DNA of 64,000 bases, taken from assembly GCF_000719285.1 (NCBI RefSeq), contig NZ_JOFS01000005.1, forward strand, positions 62,001-126,000, given 5' to 3'. A model generated the notes under the pieces. The model was given only the letters and a program-made list of their open reading frames with translations. It made no database searches and was not told where the DNA came from. This stretch comes from Streptomyces bicolor (GTDB taxonomy: Bacteria; Actinomycetota; Actinomycetes; Streptomycetales; Streptomycetaceae). This document shows, in pieces, positions 16,439 to 24,974 of this stretch. The position numbers and the translations under genes are program-made. Numbering within the stretch: the stretch's first letter is position 1; each line of letters opens with the position of its first letter.

Positions 16439-17983
16439 TCACCGGCTGCTCCGTGGGCCGTAGGGCTGGAGGAGCTGGTCGACGGGTGCGTAGTCGTCGG
16501 TGAGGAGTTGGGCATCGCCGGTCCAGGAGGTGAGGTCGTCACCGGTGGCGATCTTCCAGCCGGTTTGGCGGGCGTCCAACGCGTTCTGAATCGCGCGTAC
16601 CTCGACTGGGCGGTTGGAGGCGAGCACCACCAGATTGCCGCCCTCGGGGGTGCCGGTCCGGTCGAGGCCGATATCGGTGGGTTCGCCGACGAGGGCGACG
16701 TGCGCGAAGGTCTCGCCGAGGGTGGCTACTTCGGCCCGTGCGAAGGCCAGATCACCGTGATCGATGAGGTTGGCGACGTACAGGCCGTCCTCGGTGAGCA
16801 CCCGCCGTATGTCAGTCATCGCTTCCACCGTGGTGAGGTGCCACGGCACACTCACGCCCCCGAAGGCGTCACCGACGACGAGGTCACGACTGCCGGTGTC
16901 CAGTCGCCGCAGTCCGAGCCTGCCGTCCTCGGCGCGTACGTCGATACCGGCTTCTGAACTCAGCCCGAGTTGGTCGCGGTTGACGCGTACGACCCCGCTG
17001 TCGATCTCGGACACAAGGCTGCGCGTCCCGGGCCGCGTGGCCGCGAGGTAGCGGGGAAAGGTGAGCCCGCCGCCGCCCAGGTGGTAGGCGGCAAGCGGCT
17101 CACCTTCCGGAAAGGCGGCATCGACCACCGACGCGATGGCGCGCACATACTCGAACTCCAGGAACGTCGGGTCGTTGACGTCGACGTAGGAGTGCCGCAA
17201 GCCGTCCAGAACGAGTGTGCGGCCGCTGCCCCGGTCGGGGTCGGCGACGACCCGTACGCAGTGATACTTGGTCTCCGTGTCGCAGCCACCGGGCGCGACC
17301 GTGGTGGCGAGGCCGCCGGCCATGACCACGAGCGCGAGGACAGGGGTGCCGGTCCACCCGCGCGTTCGCCACTCGACCAGCGCCGCGCCGACCACCAGCA
17401 GTGTTCCGAGGCCGATCAGTATGCCGCTGACCGGCAACCGCGATACGAGGACGAAGCCCGTGAGGACGGTGCCGACGATGGCGCCCACGGTGCCGACGCC
17501 GGACAGCCGGCCGACCACCGTGCCCGTCTCGGCGAGGCTGGTGAGCCGCAACTTGGTCACGATCGGCGTCACCGCGGAGAGCAGCGCGCCCGGCACGAGG
17601 ATGGTCAGCGACGCGATCAGCAAGAGCACCGCTGGTGCCCACTCCGCAGTGGTGCGCAGCACGGCGGGGGTGAGCGCCACGACCGCTCCCGACACCCCGA
17701 GCGAGGGGCCCAGGAGCCGGCGTGGATTGACCTGGTCGGCGATGCGCCCACCCAGCCAGGATCCGACGGCGATCGCGGTGAGGGCGATGCCGATCACCAT
17801 GGTGCTGGTCTCGAGGGTGAGGCCGAGGTAGGGAGCCAACAGCCGTAAGGCGACGATCTCGACCACCAGGACTGCGGCTGAGGACCCGAACACAAGAGCG
17901 GCAGCGGCCCGGGAACCCAGGCCGTAGTTGCCAGGCGTGCCCTCGGCGACAGACGAGGAAGACGATCCGGTCACGCGCAGCAT
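16439..17983 (-). CDS. Membrane-fused spermidine synthase-like protein
   Basis: A 514-residue fusion. The first about 220 residues hold roughly seven hydrophobic segments resembling half a major-facilitator transporter; the rest is a soluble aminopropyltransferase/methyltransferase-type Rossmann domain. The nucleotide loop is AAYHLGGGGLTFPRYLA, followed by the acidic SEIDSGVV and VVGDAFGGVSVPWHLTT. These fused proteins are common in actinobacteria, and few have proven polyamine synthase activity. The start is ATG 17983; an in-frame GTG three codons later is an alternative. The SCO6745-type and hydrolase genes upstream run the same way. Confidence 0.82.
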   Translation of the reverse strand: MLRVTGSSSSSVAEGTPGNYGLGSRAAAALVFGSSAAVLVVEIVALRLLAPYLGLTLETSTMVIGIALTAIAVGSWLGGRIADQVNPRRLLGPSLGVSGAVVALTPAVLRTTAEWAPAVLLLIASLTILVPGALLSAVTPIVTKLRLTSLAETGTVVGRLSGVGTVGAIVGTVLTGFVLVSRLPVSGILIGLGTLLVVGAALVEWRTRGWTGTPVLALVVMAGGLATTVAPGGCDTETKYHCVRVVADPDRGSGRTLVLDGLRHSYVDVNDPTFLEFEYVRAIASVVDAAFPEGEPLAAYHLGGGGLTFPRYLAATRPGTRSLVSEIDSGVVRVNRDQLGLSSEAGIDVRAEDGRLGLRRLDTGSRDLVVGDAFGGVSVPWHLTTVEAMTDIRRVLTEDGLYVANLIDHGDLAFARAEVATLGETFAHVALVGEPTDIGLDRTGTPEGGNLVVLASNRPVEVRAIQNALDARQTGWKIATGDDLTSWTGDAQLLTDDYAPVDQLLQPYGPRSSR

Positions 17984-18105
17984 CCTTGCACGCGGCTCAT
18001 AGAGGCGAAGTCAGTTGTTCCCGATGAGACCCGCTGAGGTGACAGCGCGCTCCAACTGCGTACGGCCGGGCGCGTACTCGACGGCTGGTCATGGTCCGTG
18101 CCCGG

Positions 18106-18927
18106 TCAGCCGAGCTTGATGAGGCCGGCTCCGACGACAGCGCGGCCGAACGGGCCGGCGAGTTCGGCGAGACGTTCGCAGCCGCTGTCACCCAAGGCGG
18201 CGTAGGCGGGAAGGGCGAGGAGGTCGGTGCGGTCCTCGATGTGCCGGCGCAGGCGTACGCCTTCCGCGCTGAGGGCGTCGCCGTCGAGAAGGCCGCGCGT
18301 GCGCAGGCGCTCCTCGGCGTCGGCCCACTCTTCCTCGGGCCATGCGCGGCTCGCCTTGAGGAAGTCGACGGGAACCTCACCGGTGGCGGCGTGCAGAATC
18401 AGGGCTTCCAAGCCTCCGACGCCCTCGCTCAGCAAGCACGCGACATGGCCGTCTCCACGGAACTCCCGGAGCAGCGTCTGGGCGTGCCACAGCTGCAGTA
18501 CCGGTTCCTCCGGCCAGGGCAGGGCGGCATGCGCGGCGAACAGCGGGCGGCCCTGGGGGTGTTCGCAGGCGGCCTCGGCGGCCTTGCGGGTCAGCGCCAG
18601 GACCTCGTCCAGCGCGGGCAACTCGTGGATTCCCGCCCGCCGCAGGGCCTCGCCGGCGGCGGCGTACCGAGCGTCCAGCACCTGCTGAGGCGTCGTCGCG
18701 TCCCAGGCTCCGGCGACCGCCTGCCGTACGAAATCGGGGTTGAAGTTGTAGAAGGTCGCTATGACCAGCTCGGCGGACGCCCGTCCGAACGCGGCACTTC
18801 TGGAGGCGAAGTACCCGGTGCGTCCGCTCAGTCCGAGGTCCGCGTACCGTCGCCTTCCCTCGGGGACGAAGTAGATCATGCCGTGCACGGGCTCGAGGCG
18901 GCGCCAGGCCGCGTGCGCTGTCTTCAC
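18106..18927 (-). CDS. SCO6745-family (SalK-type) protein
   Basis: A 273-residue soluble protein of a family widespread in Streptomyces. The N-terminal signature WRRLEPVHGMIYFVPEG and GYFASRSAAFGRAS is clear, as is ATFYNFNPDFVRQAV near residue 58. The C-terminal half resembles a winged-helix-like region (EERLRTRGLLDGDALSAEGV, then HIEDRTDLL). Homologues were once called SalK regulators, but the biochemical role is not settled. It follows the alpha/beta hydrolase gene by 49 bases on the same strand and is probably cotranscribed with it. Confidence 0.85.
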   Translation of the reverse strand: MKTAHAAWRRLEPVHGMIYFVPEGRRRYADLGLSGRTGYFASRSAAFGRASAELVIATFYNFNPDFVRQAVAGAWDATTPQQVLDARYAAAGEALRRAGIHELPALDEVLALTRKAAEAACEHPQGRPLFAAHAALPWPEEPVLQLWHAQTLLREFRGDGHVACLLSEGVGGLEALILHAATGEVPVDFLKASRAWPEEEWADAEERLRTRGLLDGDALSAEGVRLRRHIEDRTDLLALPAYAALGDSGCERLAELAGPFGRAVVGAGLIKLG

Positions 18928-18976
18928 GGGATCACCTTTCAGGGGTGCGTCGACGAACGGCGGTGTTCGCTGCGGT

Positions 18977-19828
18977 TCAGTACTCGGCGTGAGCTCGCAG
19001 ATGGTCGAGCAGCAGGCGGCTCAGCGTTTCGGGCGCTTCCTCGGGGATCCAGTGGCTGACGCCTTGGAGGGTCTCGAACCGGTACGGCCCGTTGACCCAC
19101 CGTCCGGTCTCCCTCGCGGCTGCCGTGCCGAACGCGCGGTCCTGCGTGCTCCAGACGTACAGGGTGGGCACCTCGATGACGCCGATCGCGCCGTCGGGGC
19201 GGCCGGCCCGGTACCAGTTCAGCGCCGCGGTGAGAGCACCCGGTTGGGACAGGTGCCGCACGTAGGCCTCGGCGCTGTCCTGCGGGACCTTCCCGGCGTA
19301 GAAGGCGCGTAGCTCCTGAGCGTCGTGGGCGAGCATGCGCTCTTCGGTCGCGGGTGTTTCGCGCCAGTCGATCATGTAGCGCGAGCGTTCACGCTGATCC
19401 TGGTCGGTGCGCAGAGTGGTGGCCAGAGCACCCGGGTGCGGGGTCGAGACAACCGTCAGGGTGCGTACGCGGCCAGGGTGGGCGTGCGCTGTCCACCAGG
19501 CCACCGCGCCTCCCCAGTCATGGCCGACCAGGTCGAACGCCGCCCAGCCCAGTTCCTCGGTGATGGCGACCACGTCGTCGACGAGCAGGCCGATGCGATA
19601 GTCCTCGGGCCGCTCGGGGCGGGCGCCGGGGGAGTACCCACGCTGATCCGGTGCCACCACTCGGTAGCCCTGCGCGGCCAGTGCCGTGATCTGCCGTTGC
19701 CACACCAGCCCCGTCTGCGGGAAGCCGTGCAACAGCAGCACCGGGCGGCCGTCGGGCGGACCGGCCGCGAACGCGTCGAACACACCTGCACCAGTGGAGA
19801 TGCTCAGCTCGGCCACGGCCCACCCCAT
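18977..19828 (-). CDS. Alpha/beta hydrolase, epoxide-hydrolase-like
   Basis: A 283-residue soluble alpha/beta hydrolase. LLLHGFPQTGLVWQRQ carries the oxyanion HG-FP motif. The nucleophile elbow is GHDWGG, so the nucleophile is Asp, as in epoxide hydrolases and haloalkane dehalogenases. The acid and histidine appear in LYVWSTQDRAFG and GVSHWIPEEAP. I keep ATG 19828, but GTG 19816 has a GGGGTGG tract upstream and is credible. A near-perfect TetR-type inverted repeat lies only five bases upstream of the ATG, so expression is probably repressed by a TetR-family protein, and the transcript may have almost no leader. Confidence 0.87.
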   Translation of the reverse strand: MGWAVAELSISTGAGVFDAFAAGPPDGRPVLLLHGFPQTGLVWQRQITALAAQGYRVVAPDQRGYSPGARPERPEDYRIGLLVDDVVAITEELGWAAFDLVGHDWGGAVAWWTAHAHPGRVRTLTVVSTPHPGALATTLRTDQDQRERSRYMIDWRETPATEERMLAHDAQELRAFYAGKVPQDSAEAYVRHLSQPGALTAALNWYRAGRPDGAIGVIEVPTLYVWSTQDRAFGTAAARETGRWVNGPYRFETLQGVSHWIPEEAPETLSRLLLDHLRAHAEY

Positions 19829-19832
19829 TCAA

Positions 19833-19846
19833 ACCGACTGGTCGGT
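19833..19846. promoter_or_regulatory. TetR-type operator at the hydrolase start
   Basis: ACCGAC and GTCGGT form perfect 6-bp arms around TG. This sequence style is common for TetR/AcrR operators. It ends five bases before the ATG of the minus-strand alpha/beta hydrolase, so a bound protein would block initiation. It differs from the operator of the neighbouring thiolase regulon. Confidence 0.6.
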
Positions 19847-19897
19847 AGCCTCCAGTCAGGGGCCGGCGCTGTCAAGGTGCGAGCACGGATCGCCTGG

Positions 19898-19927
19898 GTT
19901 GAACATGACGCCGAATTCAACTATAAC
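19898..19927 (+). promoter_or_regulatory. Thiolase promoter with shared inverted-repeat operator (site A)
   Basis: GTTGAA at 19898-19903 and TTCAAC at 19916-19921 form perfect arms 12 bases apart. The left arm overlaps a -35 hexamer TTGAAC (19899-19904), and the right arm abuts a -10 hexamer TATAAC (19922-19927), with 17 bases between. The transcript would start near 19934 with a leader of about 145 bases before the thiolase. The same layout recurs at 22786-22815 and, weaker, at 21981-22009. Confidence 0.75.
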
Positions 19928-20077
19928 GAGCCCGAGGCCGACTCGCGTCACCCCCTGCGGCCATGGCTGATGTCATCGGTCGGCGAAGCAAGCGGTTCAA
20001 GCGGCCCAAGCGGTCAACGAGCAGTCACGGCGGCTCAGTTGGCGTACGGCACCATCAACAGGAAGCAGTGAGGTGAC

Positions 20078-21277
20078 ATGAGGGAAGCAGTCATCGTTTC
20101 GACGGCACGGACCCCGATCGGAAAGGCTTACCGCGGCGCGTTCAACGACACCCAGGCGCAGGAACTCGCCGCCCATGCCCTCTCGCACGCGGTGCAGCGC
20201 GCCGGGCTGGAGGGAGGCGAGGTCGAGGACGTCATCTTCGGCTGTGCCGTCCAGCAGGGGGCTTCCGGTTTCAACGTGGCTCGCCAGGCCGCTCTGCGTG
20301 CCGGACTTCCGGACGCCGTGTCGGGGATGACGATCGACCGGCAGTGCTCGTCGGGCCTGATGGCCATGGCGACGGCAGCCAAGCAGATCGTCGCGGACGG
20401 CATGCAGGTCGCTGTCGGCGGCGGTGTCGAGTCGATCTCCCTCGTGCAGAACGACCACATGAACACCCACCGCATGACGGATCCCTGGCTGGTCGAGCAC
20501 CAGCCGGGTATCTACATGCCGATGTTGCAGACGGCGGAGATCGTCGCCGAACGCTACGGCGTGAGCCGGGAACGCCAGGACGAGTTCGCGCTGGTGTCGC
20601 AGCAGCGCACGGCGGCGGCGCAGGAGGCCGGCCGGTTCGACCGGGAGATCGTCGCGCTCAGCAGCGTCAGGAAGGTGCTCGACAAGCAGTCCGGGGAAGT
20701 GCGGGACGAGGAGGTCACCCTGACCCGGGACGAGGGCAACCGCGCATCGACGACGCTCGAAGGCCTGGCCGGGCTGGCGCCGGTGCTGCCCGACGGCCAG
20801 GTGAGCGCGCGCTCCAGCGTGACGGCGGGCAACTCCTCGCAGTTGTCGGACGGGGCCTCGGCCTCGGTGTTGATGGAGGCGAAGGAGGCCGAGCGCCGCG
20901 GCCTGGAACCGCTGGGCGTCTACCGGGGCATGACCGTCGCCGGTTGCGCGCCGGACGAGATGGGCATCGGTCCGGTGTTCGCCATTCCGAAGCTGCTGAA
21001 GCAGCACAATCTCACCATCGACGACATCGGCCTGTGGGAACTCAACGAGGCGTTCGCCTCCCAGGCGCTGTACTGCCGCGATGAACTGCACATCGACCCG
21101 GAGCGGTTCAACGTCAACGGTGGTGCGATCTCGGTCGGCCATCCGTACGGAATGACCGGTGCCCGCCTGGTGGGGCACGCCCTGATCGAGGGCAAGCGCC
21201 GAGGGGTCCGGTACGTGGTGATCTCGATGTGCGTCGGCGGCGGAATGGGCGCAGCCGGGCTGTTCGAGGTCGTCTGA
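20078..21277 (+). CDS. Acetyl-CoA acyltransferase (thiolase)
   Basis: A 399-residue thiolase that cleaves 3-ketoacyl-CoA to acetyl-CoA and a shortened acyl-CoA, or runs in reverse. Catalytic residues are in place: Cys 90 in [17 protein letters not shown], His in [16 protein letters not shown] and the second Cys in MCVGGGMG. The ATG at 20078 follows GAGGTG. It leads the cluster that also holds a HAD protein, TetR regulator, acyl-CoA dehydrogenase and two dehydrogenases, indicating a beta-oxidation-like route. The next gene overlaps its stop (TGATG). Its promoter carries the operator shared across the cluster. Confidence 0.93.
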   Translation: MREAVIVSTARTPIGKAYRGAFNDTQAQELAAHALSHAVQRAGLEGGEVEDVIFGCAVQQGASGFNVARQAALRAGLPDAVSGMTIDRQCSSGLMAMATAAKQIVADGMQVAVGGGVESISLVQNDHMNTHRMTDPWLVEHQPGIYMPMLQTAEIVAERYGVSRERQDEFALVSQQRTAAAQEAGRFDREIVALSSVRKVLDKQSGEVRDEEVTLTRDEGNRASTTLEGLAGLAPVLPDGQVSARSSVTAGNSSQLSDGASASVLMEAKEAERRGLEPLGVYRGMTVAGCAPDEMGIGPVFAIPKLLKQHNLTIDDIGLWELNEAFASQALYCRDELHIDPERFNVNGGAISVGHPYGMTGARLVGHALIEGKRRGVRYVVISMCVGGGMGAAGLFEVV

Positions 21278-21921
21278 TGGAGACGGAGAGGCAGAAGGAG
21301 AAGGACCGAACCGCGGTCCTGGTGGACTTCGGCGGGGTCATCACCTCCAGTGTGCTGCGGGCCTTCACCGACTTCGGCGCCTCGCTCGGCGGCGACCCGC
21401 GCCTGCCGCTGGAGCTCCTCGCCCAGGACCAGCCCTCACGCACCCTCCTTGCCGACCACGAGTGCGGCCGTATCGACGCCGAAGCCTTCGAACACGGATT
21501 CGCCGAGCGCCTCCGCGCCCACGGCGCGGACGTACCGGCCGAGGGGCTCACGGCCCGGATGCAGGCGGGACTGTCGATCGATCAGGACATGCTCGCGCTG
21601 CTCGGTGAGCTTCGCGCCGCAGGCTGTCCCGTTGCGCTGGTGTCCAATTCGTTCGGAACCGGGACCTACGACGGCGTCGACCTCGCCGCCGTCGCCGATG
21701 TGGTCGTCATCTCCTCCGAGGTCGGGATCCGCAAGCCTTCCCGCCGGATCTACGCGATCGCCTGTGAACGCCTCGGCATCGCCCCCGAGGCGGCAGTCAT
21801 GATCGACGATCTGCAGCAGAACCTCGACGGAGCGGCGCGTATCGGAATCGGGGGCGTGCTGCACACCAGTGCCGCCGACACCCGCCGCCAACTCGCCGAA
21901 CGCTTCCGTATCACCACCTGA
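21277..21921 (+). CDS. HAD-family hydrolase (ACAD10/epoxide-hydrolase N-domain type)
   Basis: A 214-residue haloacid-dehalogenase-like protein. Motif I is LVDFGGVIT near residue 15, with the nucleophile Asp but Gly where many phosphatases have a second Asp. Motif II is VALVSNSFG, and motifs III/IV are EVGIRKPSRRIY and VMIDDLQQNLDGA. This pattern resembles the HAD domain fused at the front of mammalian ACAD10 and soluble epoxide hydrolase. It is translationally coupled to the thiolase. With an ACAD11-like dehydrogenase two genes away, it may remove phosphate from a hydroxyacyl intermediate. Activity is not certain given the altered motif I. Confidence 0.82.
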   Translation: METERQKEKDRTAVLVDFGGVITSSVLRAFTDFGASLGGDPRLPLELLAQDQPSRTLLADHECGRIDAEAFEHGFAERLRAHGADVPAEGLTARMQAGLSIDQDMLALLGELRAAGCPVALVSNSFGTGTYDGVDLAAVADVVVISSEVGIRKPSRRIYAIACERLGIAPEAAVMIDDLQQNLDGAARIGIGGVLHTSAADTRRQLAERFRITT

Positions 21922-21980
21922 CCCCCCGCTGAACCTCGGAGACCAGGACATCGACCGGCCCCGCCGGCCCCTGGGGGTTT

Positions 21981-22009
21981 ATGACTATGGCGTCGGATTC
22001 AAGTAAAGT
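21981..22009 (+). promoter_or_regulatory. TetR gene promoter with degenerate shared operator (site B)
   Basis: GGCGTCGGATTCAAG matches the right half of the thiolase and SDR operators; the left arm (TATGAC, 21980-21985) is weak. A -10-like TAAAGT at 22004-22009 abuts the right arm exactly as in the other two sites. Transcription would begin at about 22016, next to the TetR ATG at 22017, which suggests a leaderless mRNA and autoregulation. Confidence 0.6.
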
Positions 22010-22016
22010 CCCGGGG

Positions 22017-22715
22017 ATGGACACCACTGTGCCCGAGGAGACCGACAGCGAGGCCGCACCGCCTGTGGCGCCCTTCTCGCAGCTTCGCGAGCCGCCTACG
22101 ACGCAGCGTGGGGCGCGGACACGGGCCGCGTTGGTGAAGGCCGCGCGGAAGGTGTTCGAACGGGACGGCTACCTCGACACCCGCCTCACCGACATCACCA
22201 AAGAGGCTCGATGCGCGGCGGGATCCTTCTACACCTACTTCGCCAACAAGGAAGAGGTGCTGGCCGCCGTCCTCCTGGAGGCACAGGAGGACATGATGCA
22301 CCCCGGCACGGGCCGGGTGCAGGGCACCGACGATCCCTATGCCGTGCTCGAGGCGAGCAATCGCGCGTATCTCGCGGCATACAAGCGGAACGCGAAGCTG
22401 ATGGCACTGCTCGAGCAGGTCGCACAAGTGGAGCCGGAGTTCCGGGAGTTCCGGAGGCGGCGCGGGGACGCGTTCATCCGCCGCAATGCCCGCGGCATCG
22501 CCGATCTGCAGGCGCGGGGCGTCGCAGACCGTGAGGTCGATCCGATGATGGCGTCCCGTGCACTGTCCGGCATGGTCAGCGTCATGGCTTACAACGCCTT
22601 CGTGCTCAGTGAGGAGCAAGAGCAAGAGGGAGATGCGCCGGTGGACTTCGAGGGACTCGTGACCACGGTCACCCGGCTCTGGGCGAACGCCCTGCGGTTC
22701 CCCGGCCACCGCTGA
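22017..22715 (+). CDS. TetR-family regulator of the thiolase/ACAD cluster
   Basis: A 232-residue TetR protein. An acidic/proline N-tail precedes the helix-turn-helix, with TRAALVKAARKVFERDGYLDTRLTDITKEARCAAGSFYTYFANKEEV divided between helices at about residues 33-80. I start at ATG 22017. The earlier in-frame ATG at 21981 would put the operator and -10 element inside the coding region. The gene sits in the middle of the catabolic cluster, and its own promoter plus those of the thiolase and the SDR share one inverted-repeat sequence. It is therefore the obvious repressor, with an acyl-CoA or free acid as likely inducer. Confidence 0.87.
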   Translation: MDTTVPEETDSEAAPPVAPFSQLREPPTTQRGARTRAALVKAARKVFERDGYLDTRLTDITKEARCAAGSFYTYFANKEEVLAAVLLEAQEDMMHPGTGRVQGTDDPYAVLEASNRAYLAAYKRNAKLMALLEQVAQVEPEFREFRRRRGDAFIRRNARGIADLQARGVADREVDPMMASRALSGMVSVMAYNAFVLSEEQEQEGDAPVDFEGLVTTVTRLWANALRFPGHR

Positions 22716-22729
22716 TCCGCCTGCCTCGT

Positions 22730-22764
22730 AGCCGCTCAACCCCTGGGGTTGGGCGGCTTTCTCT
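22730..22764 (+). terminator. Rho-independent terminator after the TetR gene
   Basis: AGCCGCTCAACCCC and GGGTTGGGCGGCT pair around TG with one mismatch, followed by TTCTCTTAT. It lies 15 bases after the TetR stop and just before the SDR promoter, separating the two transcripts. Confidence 0.75.
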
Positions 22765-22785
22765 TATCCTTCCGCGCAAGCAGGT

Positions 22786-22815
22786 ATTGAACTTGACGTC
22801 GGATTCAATTATACA
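22786..22815 (+). promoter_or_regulatory. SDR/ACAD promoter with shared operator (site C)
   Basis: ATTGAA at 22786-22791 and TTCAAT at 22804-22809 are perfect arms with the same 12-base spacer as at the thiolase. TTGAAC (22787-22792) and TATACA (22810-22815), 17 bases apart, are -35 and -10 elements. The transcript would start near 22822, 35 bases before the SDR start. Confidence 0.75.
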
Positions 22816-22856
22816 GTTCGGACGCACAGCACGCCCCGTCAACGGAGAGGGTTGCC

Positions 22857-23675
22857 GTGAACGTTGCACAAAGAGTCGCCATCGTCACCGGTGGGGGCGG
22901 TGGCATCGGCAGCGCGCTGGTCGCACGGCTGGCCCGTGAGGGTGCCCGGGTCGTCGTCGCGGACCTCGACCCGGAGGCCGCGCGGGCGGTGTCGCAGACG
23001 GTCAACGCCGATCATCCGGGCAGCACCGTCAGCGCCGGCGCCGACGTGTCGGACGGCGCCCGAATCCAGGAGCTGATCGACCTGGCGGAAAGCACGTTCG
23101 GCCCGGTCGACCTCTACTTCGCGAACGCGGGTATCGCCGGGGCACCCGGCCTCGACGCGGGCGAACCGGACTGGGACCTCTCGATCGACGTGAACCTGCG
23201 GGCCCACATCCGTGCGGCAAAGCTGCTGGTACCGGGGTGGCTCGAACGCGGCGAGGGCTACTTCGTCAGTACCGCATCGGCGGCCGGGCTGCTCACCCAG
23301 ATCGGCTCCGCCACGTACGCCGTCACCAAGCATGCGGCCGTCGCCTTCGCCGAATGGCTGAGCGTCACCTACGGCGACCGCGGGGTCCGGGTCAGCTGTC
23401 TGTGCCCGATGGGCGTGAACACCAGGATGCTGACCTCCGGGGAGGACTCCGGGGACGCCCTGGGAAGAGCGGCGACGCGAGCCGTCACCTCCGCCGGTGA
23501 CGTCCTGGAGCCGGCCGAAGTCGCCGACGCCGTGCTGGCCGCGATCGAGGACGAGCGCTTCCTGATCCTGCCGCACGAAGACGTTCTCGAGATGTACCGG
23601 CAGAAGGGCTCGGACTACGACCGGTGGCTGCGCGGAATGCGCCGCTACCAGAGGTCCCTGCTGGCGCAGCCATGA
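22857..23675 (+). CDS. Short-chain dehydrogenase/reductase (SDR)
   Basis: A 272-residue classical SDR. The cofactor loop TGGGGGIGSA and VVADLDPEAA (Asp favours NAD) is at the N-terminus, NAGIAG near residue 88, and the catalytic Ser and YAVTK motif follow. The start is GTG 22857 with GGAGAGG upstream. It opens the second transcript of the cluster, directly under the shared operator, and is followed at 68 bases by the acyl-CoA dehydrogenase. It probably oxidises a hydroxyacyl intermediate. The C-terminal extension with MYRQKGSDYDRWLRGM is seen in SDRs linked to lipid metabolism. Confidence 0.88.
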   Translation: MNVAQRVAIVTGGGGGIGSALVARLAREGARVVVADLDPEAARAVSQTVNADHPGSTVSAGADVSDGARIQELIDLAESTFGPVDLYFANAGIAGAPGLDAGEPDWDLSIDVNLRAHIRAAKLLVPGWLERGEGYFVSTASAAGLLTQIGSATYAVTKHAAVAFAEWLSVTYGDRGVRVSCLCPMGVNTRMLTSGEDSGDALGRAATRAVTSAGDVLEPAEVADAVLAAIEDERFLILPHEDVLEMYRQKGSDYDRWLRGMRRYQRSLLAQP

Positions 23676-23743
23676 CCGGTGTGCCGGGCGAGCCTTCCAC
23701 GCCGCCCGCCCCGAATTTCCCTCCCTCTCTGTAAGGAGTTCGT

Positions 23744-24973
23744 ATGTCCCTGTTCGAGACCTCGGACCGCGCCAAGAAGTACCGGGCGGATCTGCTCGAG
23801 TTCATGGACGAGCGCATCTACCCCGCCGAGGCCGTGTACCACGAGCAGATGAGCGCGTCGGGTGACCCGCACTTCCACCCGCCGATCATCGAGGAGCTCA
23901 AGGCGGAGGCGCGCCGGCGCGGACTGTGGAACCTCTTCCACCCGCACCCGGAGTGGGGCCCGGGGCTGACCAACCTCGAGTACGCGCCGCTGGCGGAGAT
24001 CATGGGGCGCAGCCACATCGCCTCCGAGGCGTGCAACTGCAACGCTCCCGACACCGGCAACATGGAGGTGCTCACGCTGTTCGGCAGCGACGAGCACAAG
24101 GAGAAGTACCTCAAGCCCCTCCTCGAGGGAACGATGGCCTCGGCCTTCGCGATGACCGAGCCGCGTGTCGCCAGCTCCGACGCCACCAACATCGAGCTGC
24201 GGATGGAGCGCGACGGCGACGAGTACGTGCTCAACGGTCGCAAGTGGTTCGCGTCCAACGCCCTGCACCGCAACTGCAAGGTGCTCATCGTCATGGGGAA
24301 GACGGACCCCACCGCTGCCCCGCACCGGCAGCAGTCGATGATGGTCGTCCCGATCGACGCCCCCGGAATCACGGTGATGCGCGGTCTGCCGGTGTTCGGC
24401 TACCAGGACCGTGAGGGGCACGCCGAAATCGACTTCGCCGACGTACGGGTGCCGGCCAAGGACGTGCTCAAGGGCGAGGGCGAGGGTTTCGCGATCAGCC
24501 AGGCCCGGCTCGGGCCCGGTCGTATCCACCACTGCATGCGGGCCATCGGCGCGGCCGAGCGGGCGCTGGAACTGATGTGCCGGCGCGCGCAGTCACGGGT
24601 GACCTTCGGCAGTCCGGTCGCCGAACGGTCCAACATCCAGGACTGGATCGCGGAAGCGCGGATCGACATCGAGATGATCCGCCTGCTCACGCTCAAGGCC
24701 GCGTATCTGATGGACACCGTCGGGAACAAGGAAGCGCGTACCGAGATCGCGGCCATCAAGGTGGCCGCCCCGAACATCGCGCTGAAGGTCGTCGACCGCG
24801 CGATCCAGGTGCACGGGGGAGCGGGAGTGACCGACGACTTCCCGTTGGCGTTCATGTACGCGGGTCTGCGGACGCTGCGGCTGGCGGACGGTCCCGACGA
24901 GGTCCACAAGCGGGCCATCGCCAAGCAGGAACTGCGGCAGTACCGCGACGAGGCCGCGGCGGCGGTGAACTGA
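23744..24973 (+). CDS. Acyl-CoA dehydrogenase, ACAD11-like
   Basis: A 409-residue FAD enzyme that desaturates an acyl-Co[19 protein letters not shown] near residue 140 is the flavin-binding segment, and the C-terminal half has [19 protein letters not shown] and [16 protein letters not shown]. The N-terminus ([25 protein letters not shown]) and [10 protein letters not shown] point to the ACAD10/ACAD11 subgroup, which in animals is joined to kinase and HAD domains and acts on 4-hydroxy acids. Here the HAD part is a separate gene nearby, and no kinase gene is in the window. AAGGAG precedes the ATG. The next SDR starts one base after the stop. Confidence 0.9.
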   Translation: MSLFETSDRAKKYRADLLEFMDERIYPAEAVYHEQMSASGDPHFHPPIIEELKAEARRRGLWNLFHPHPEWGPGLTNLEYAPLAEIMGRSHIASEACNCNAPDTGNMEVLTLFGSDEHKEKYLKPLLEGTMASAFAMTEPRVASSDATNIELRMERDGDEYVLNGRKWFASNALHRNCKVLIVMGKTDPTAAPHRQQSMMVVPIDAPGITVMRGLPVFGYQDREGHAEIDFADVRVPAKDVLKGEGEGFAISQARLGPGRIHHCMRAIGAAERALELMCRRAQSRVTFGSPVAERSNIQDWIAEARIDIEMIRLLTLKAAYLMDTVGNKEARTEIAAIKVAAPNIALKVVDRAIQVHGGAGVTDDFPLAFMYAGLRTLRLADGPDEVHKRAIAKQELRQYRDEAAAAVN

Positions 24974-24974
24974 G

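Noticed and set aside
21981..22016. Earlier ATG for the cluster TetR gene
   Set aside because: It would put the operator and -10 element inside the gene, and no ribosome site precedes it.
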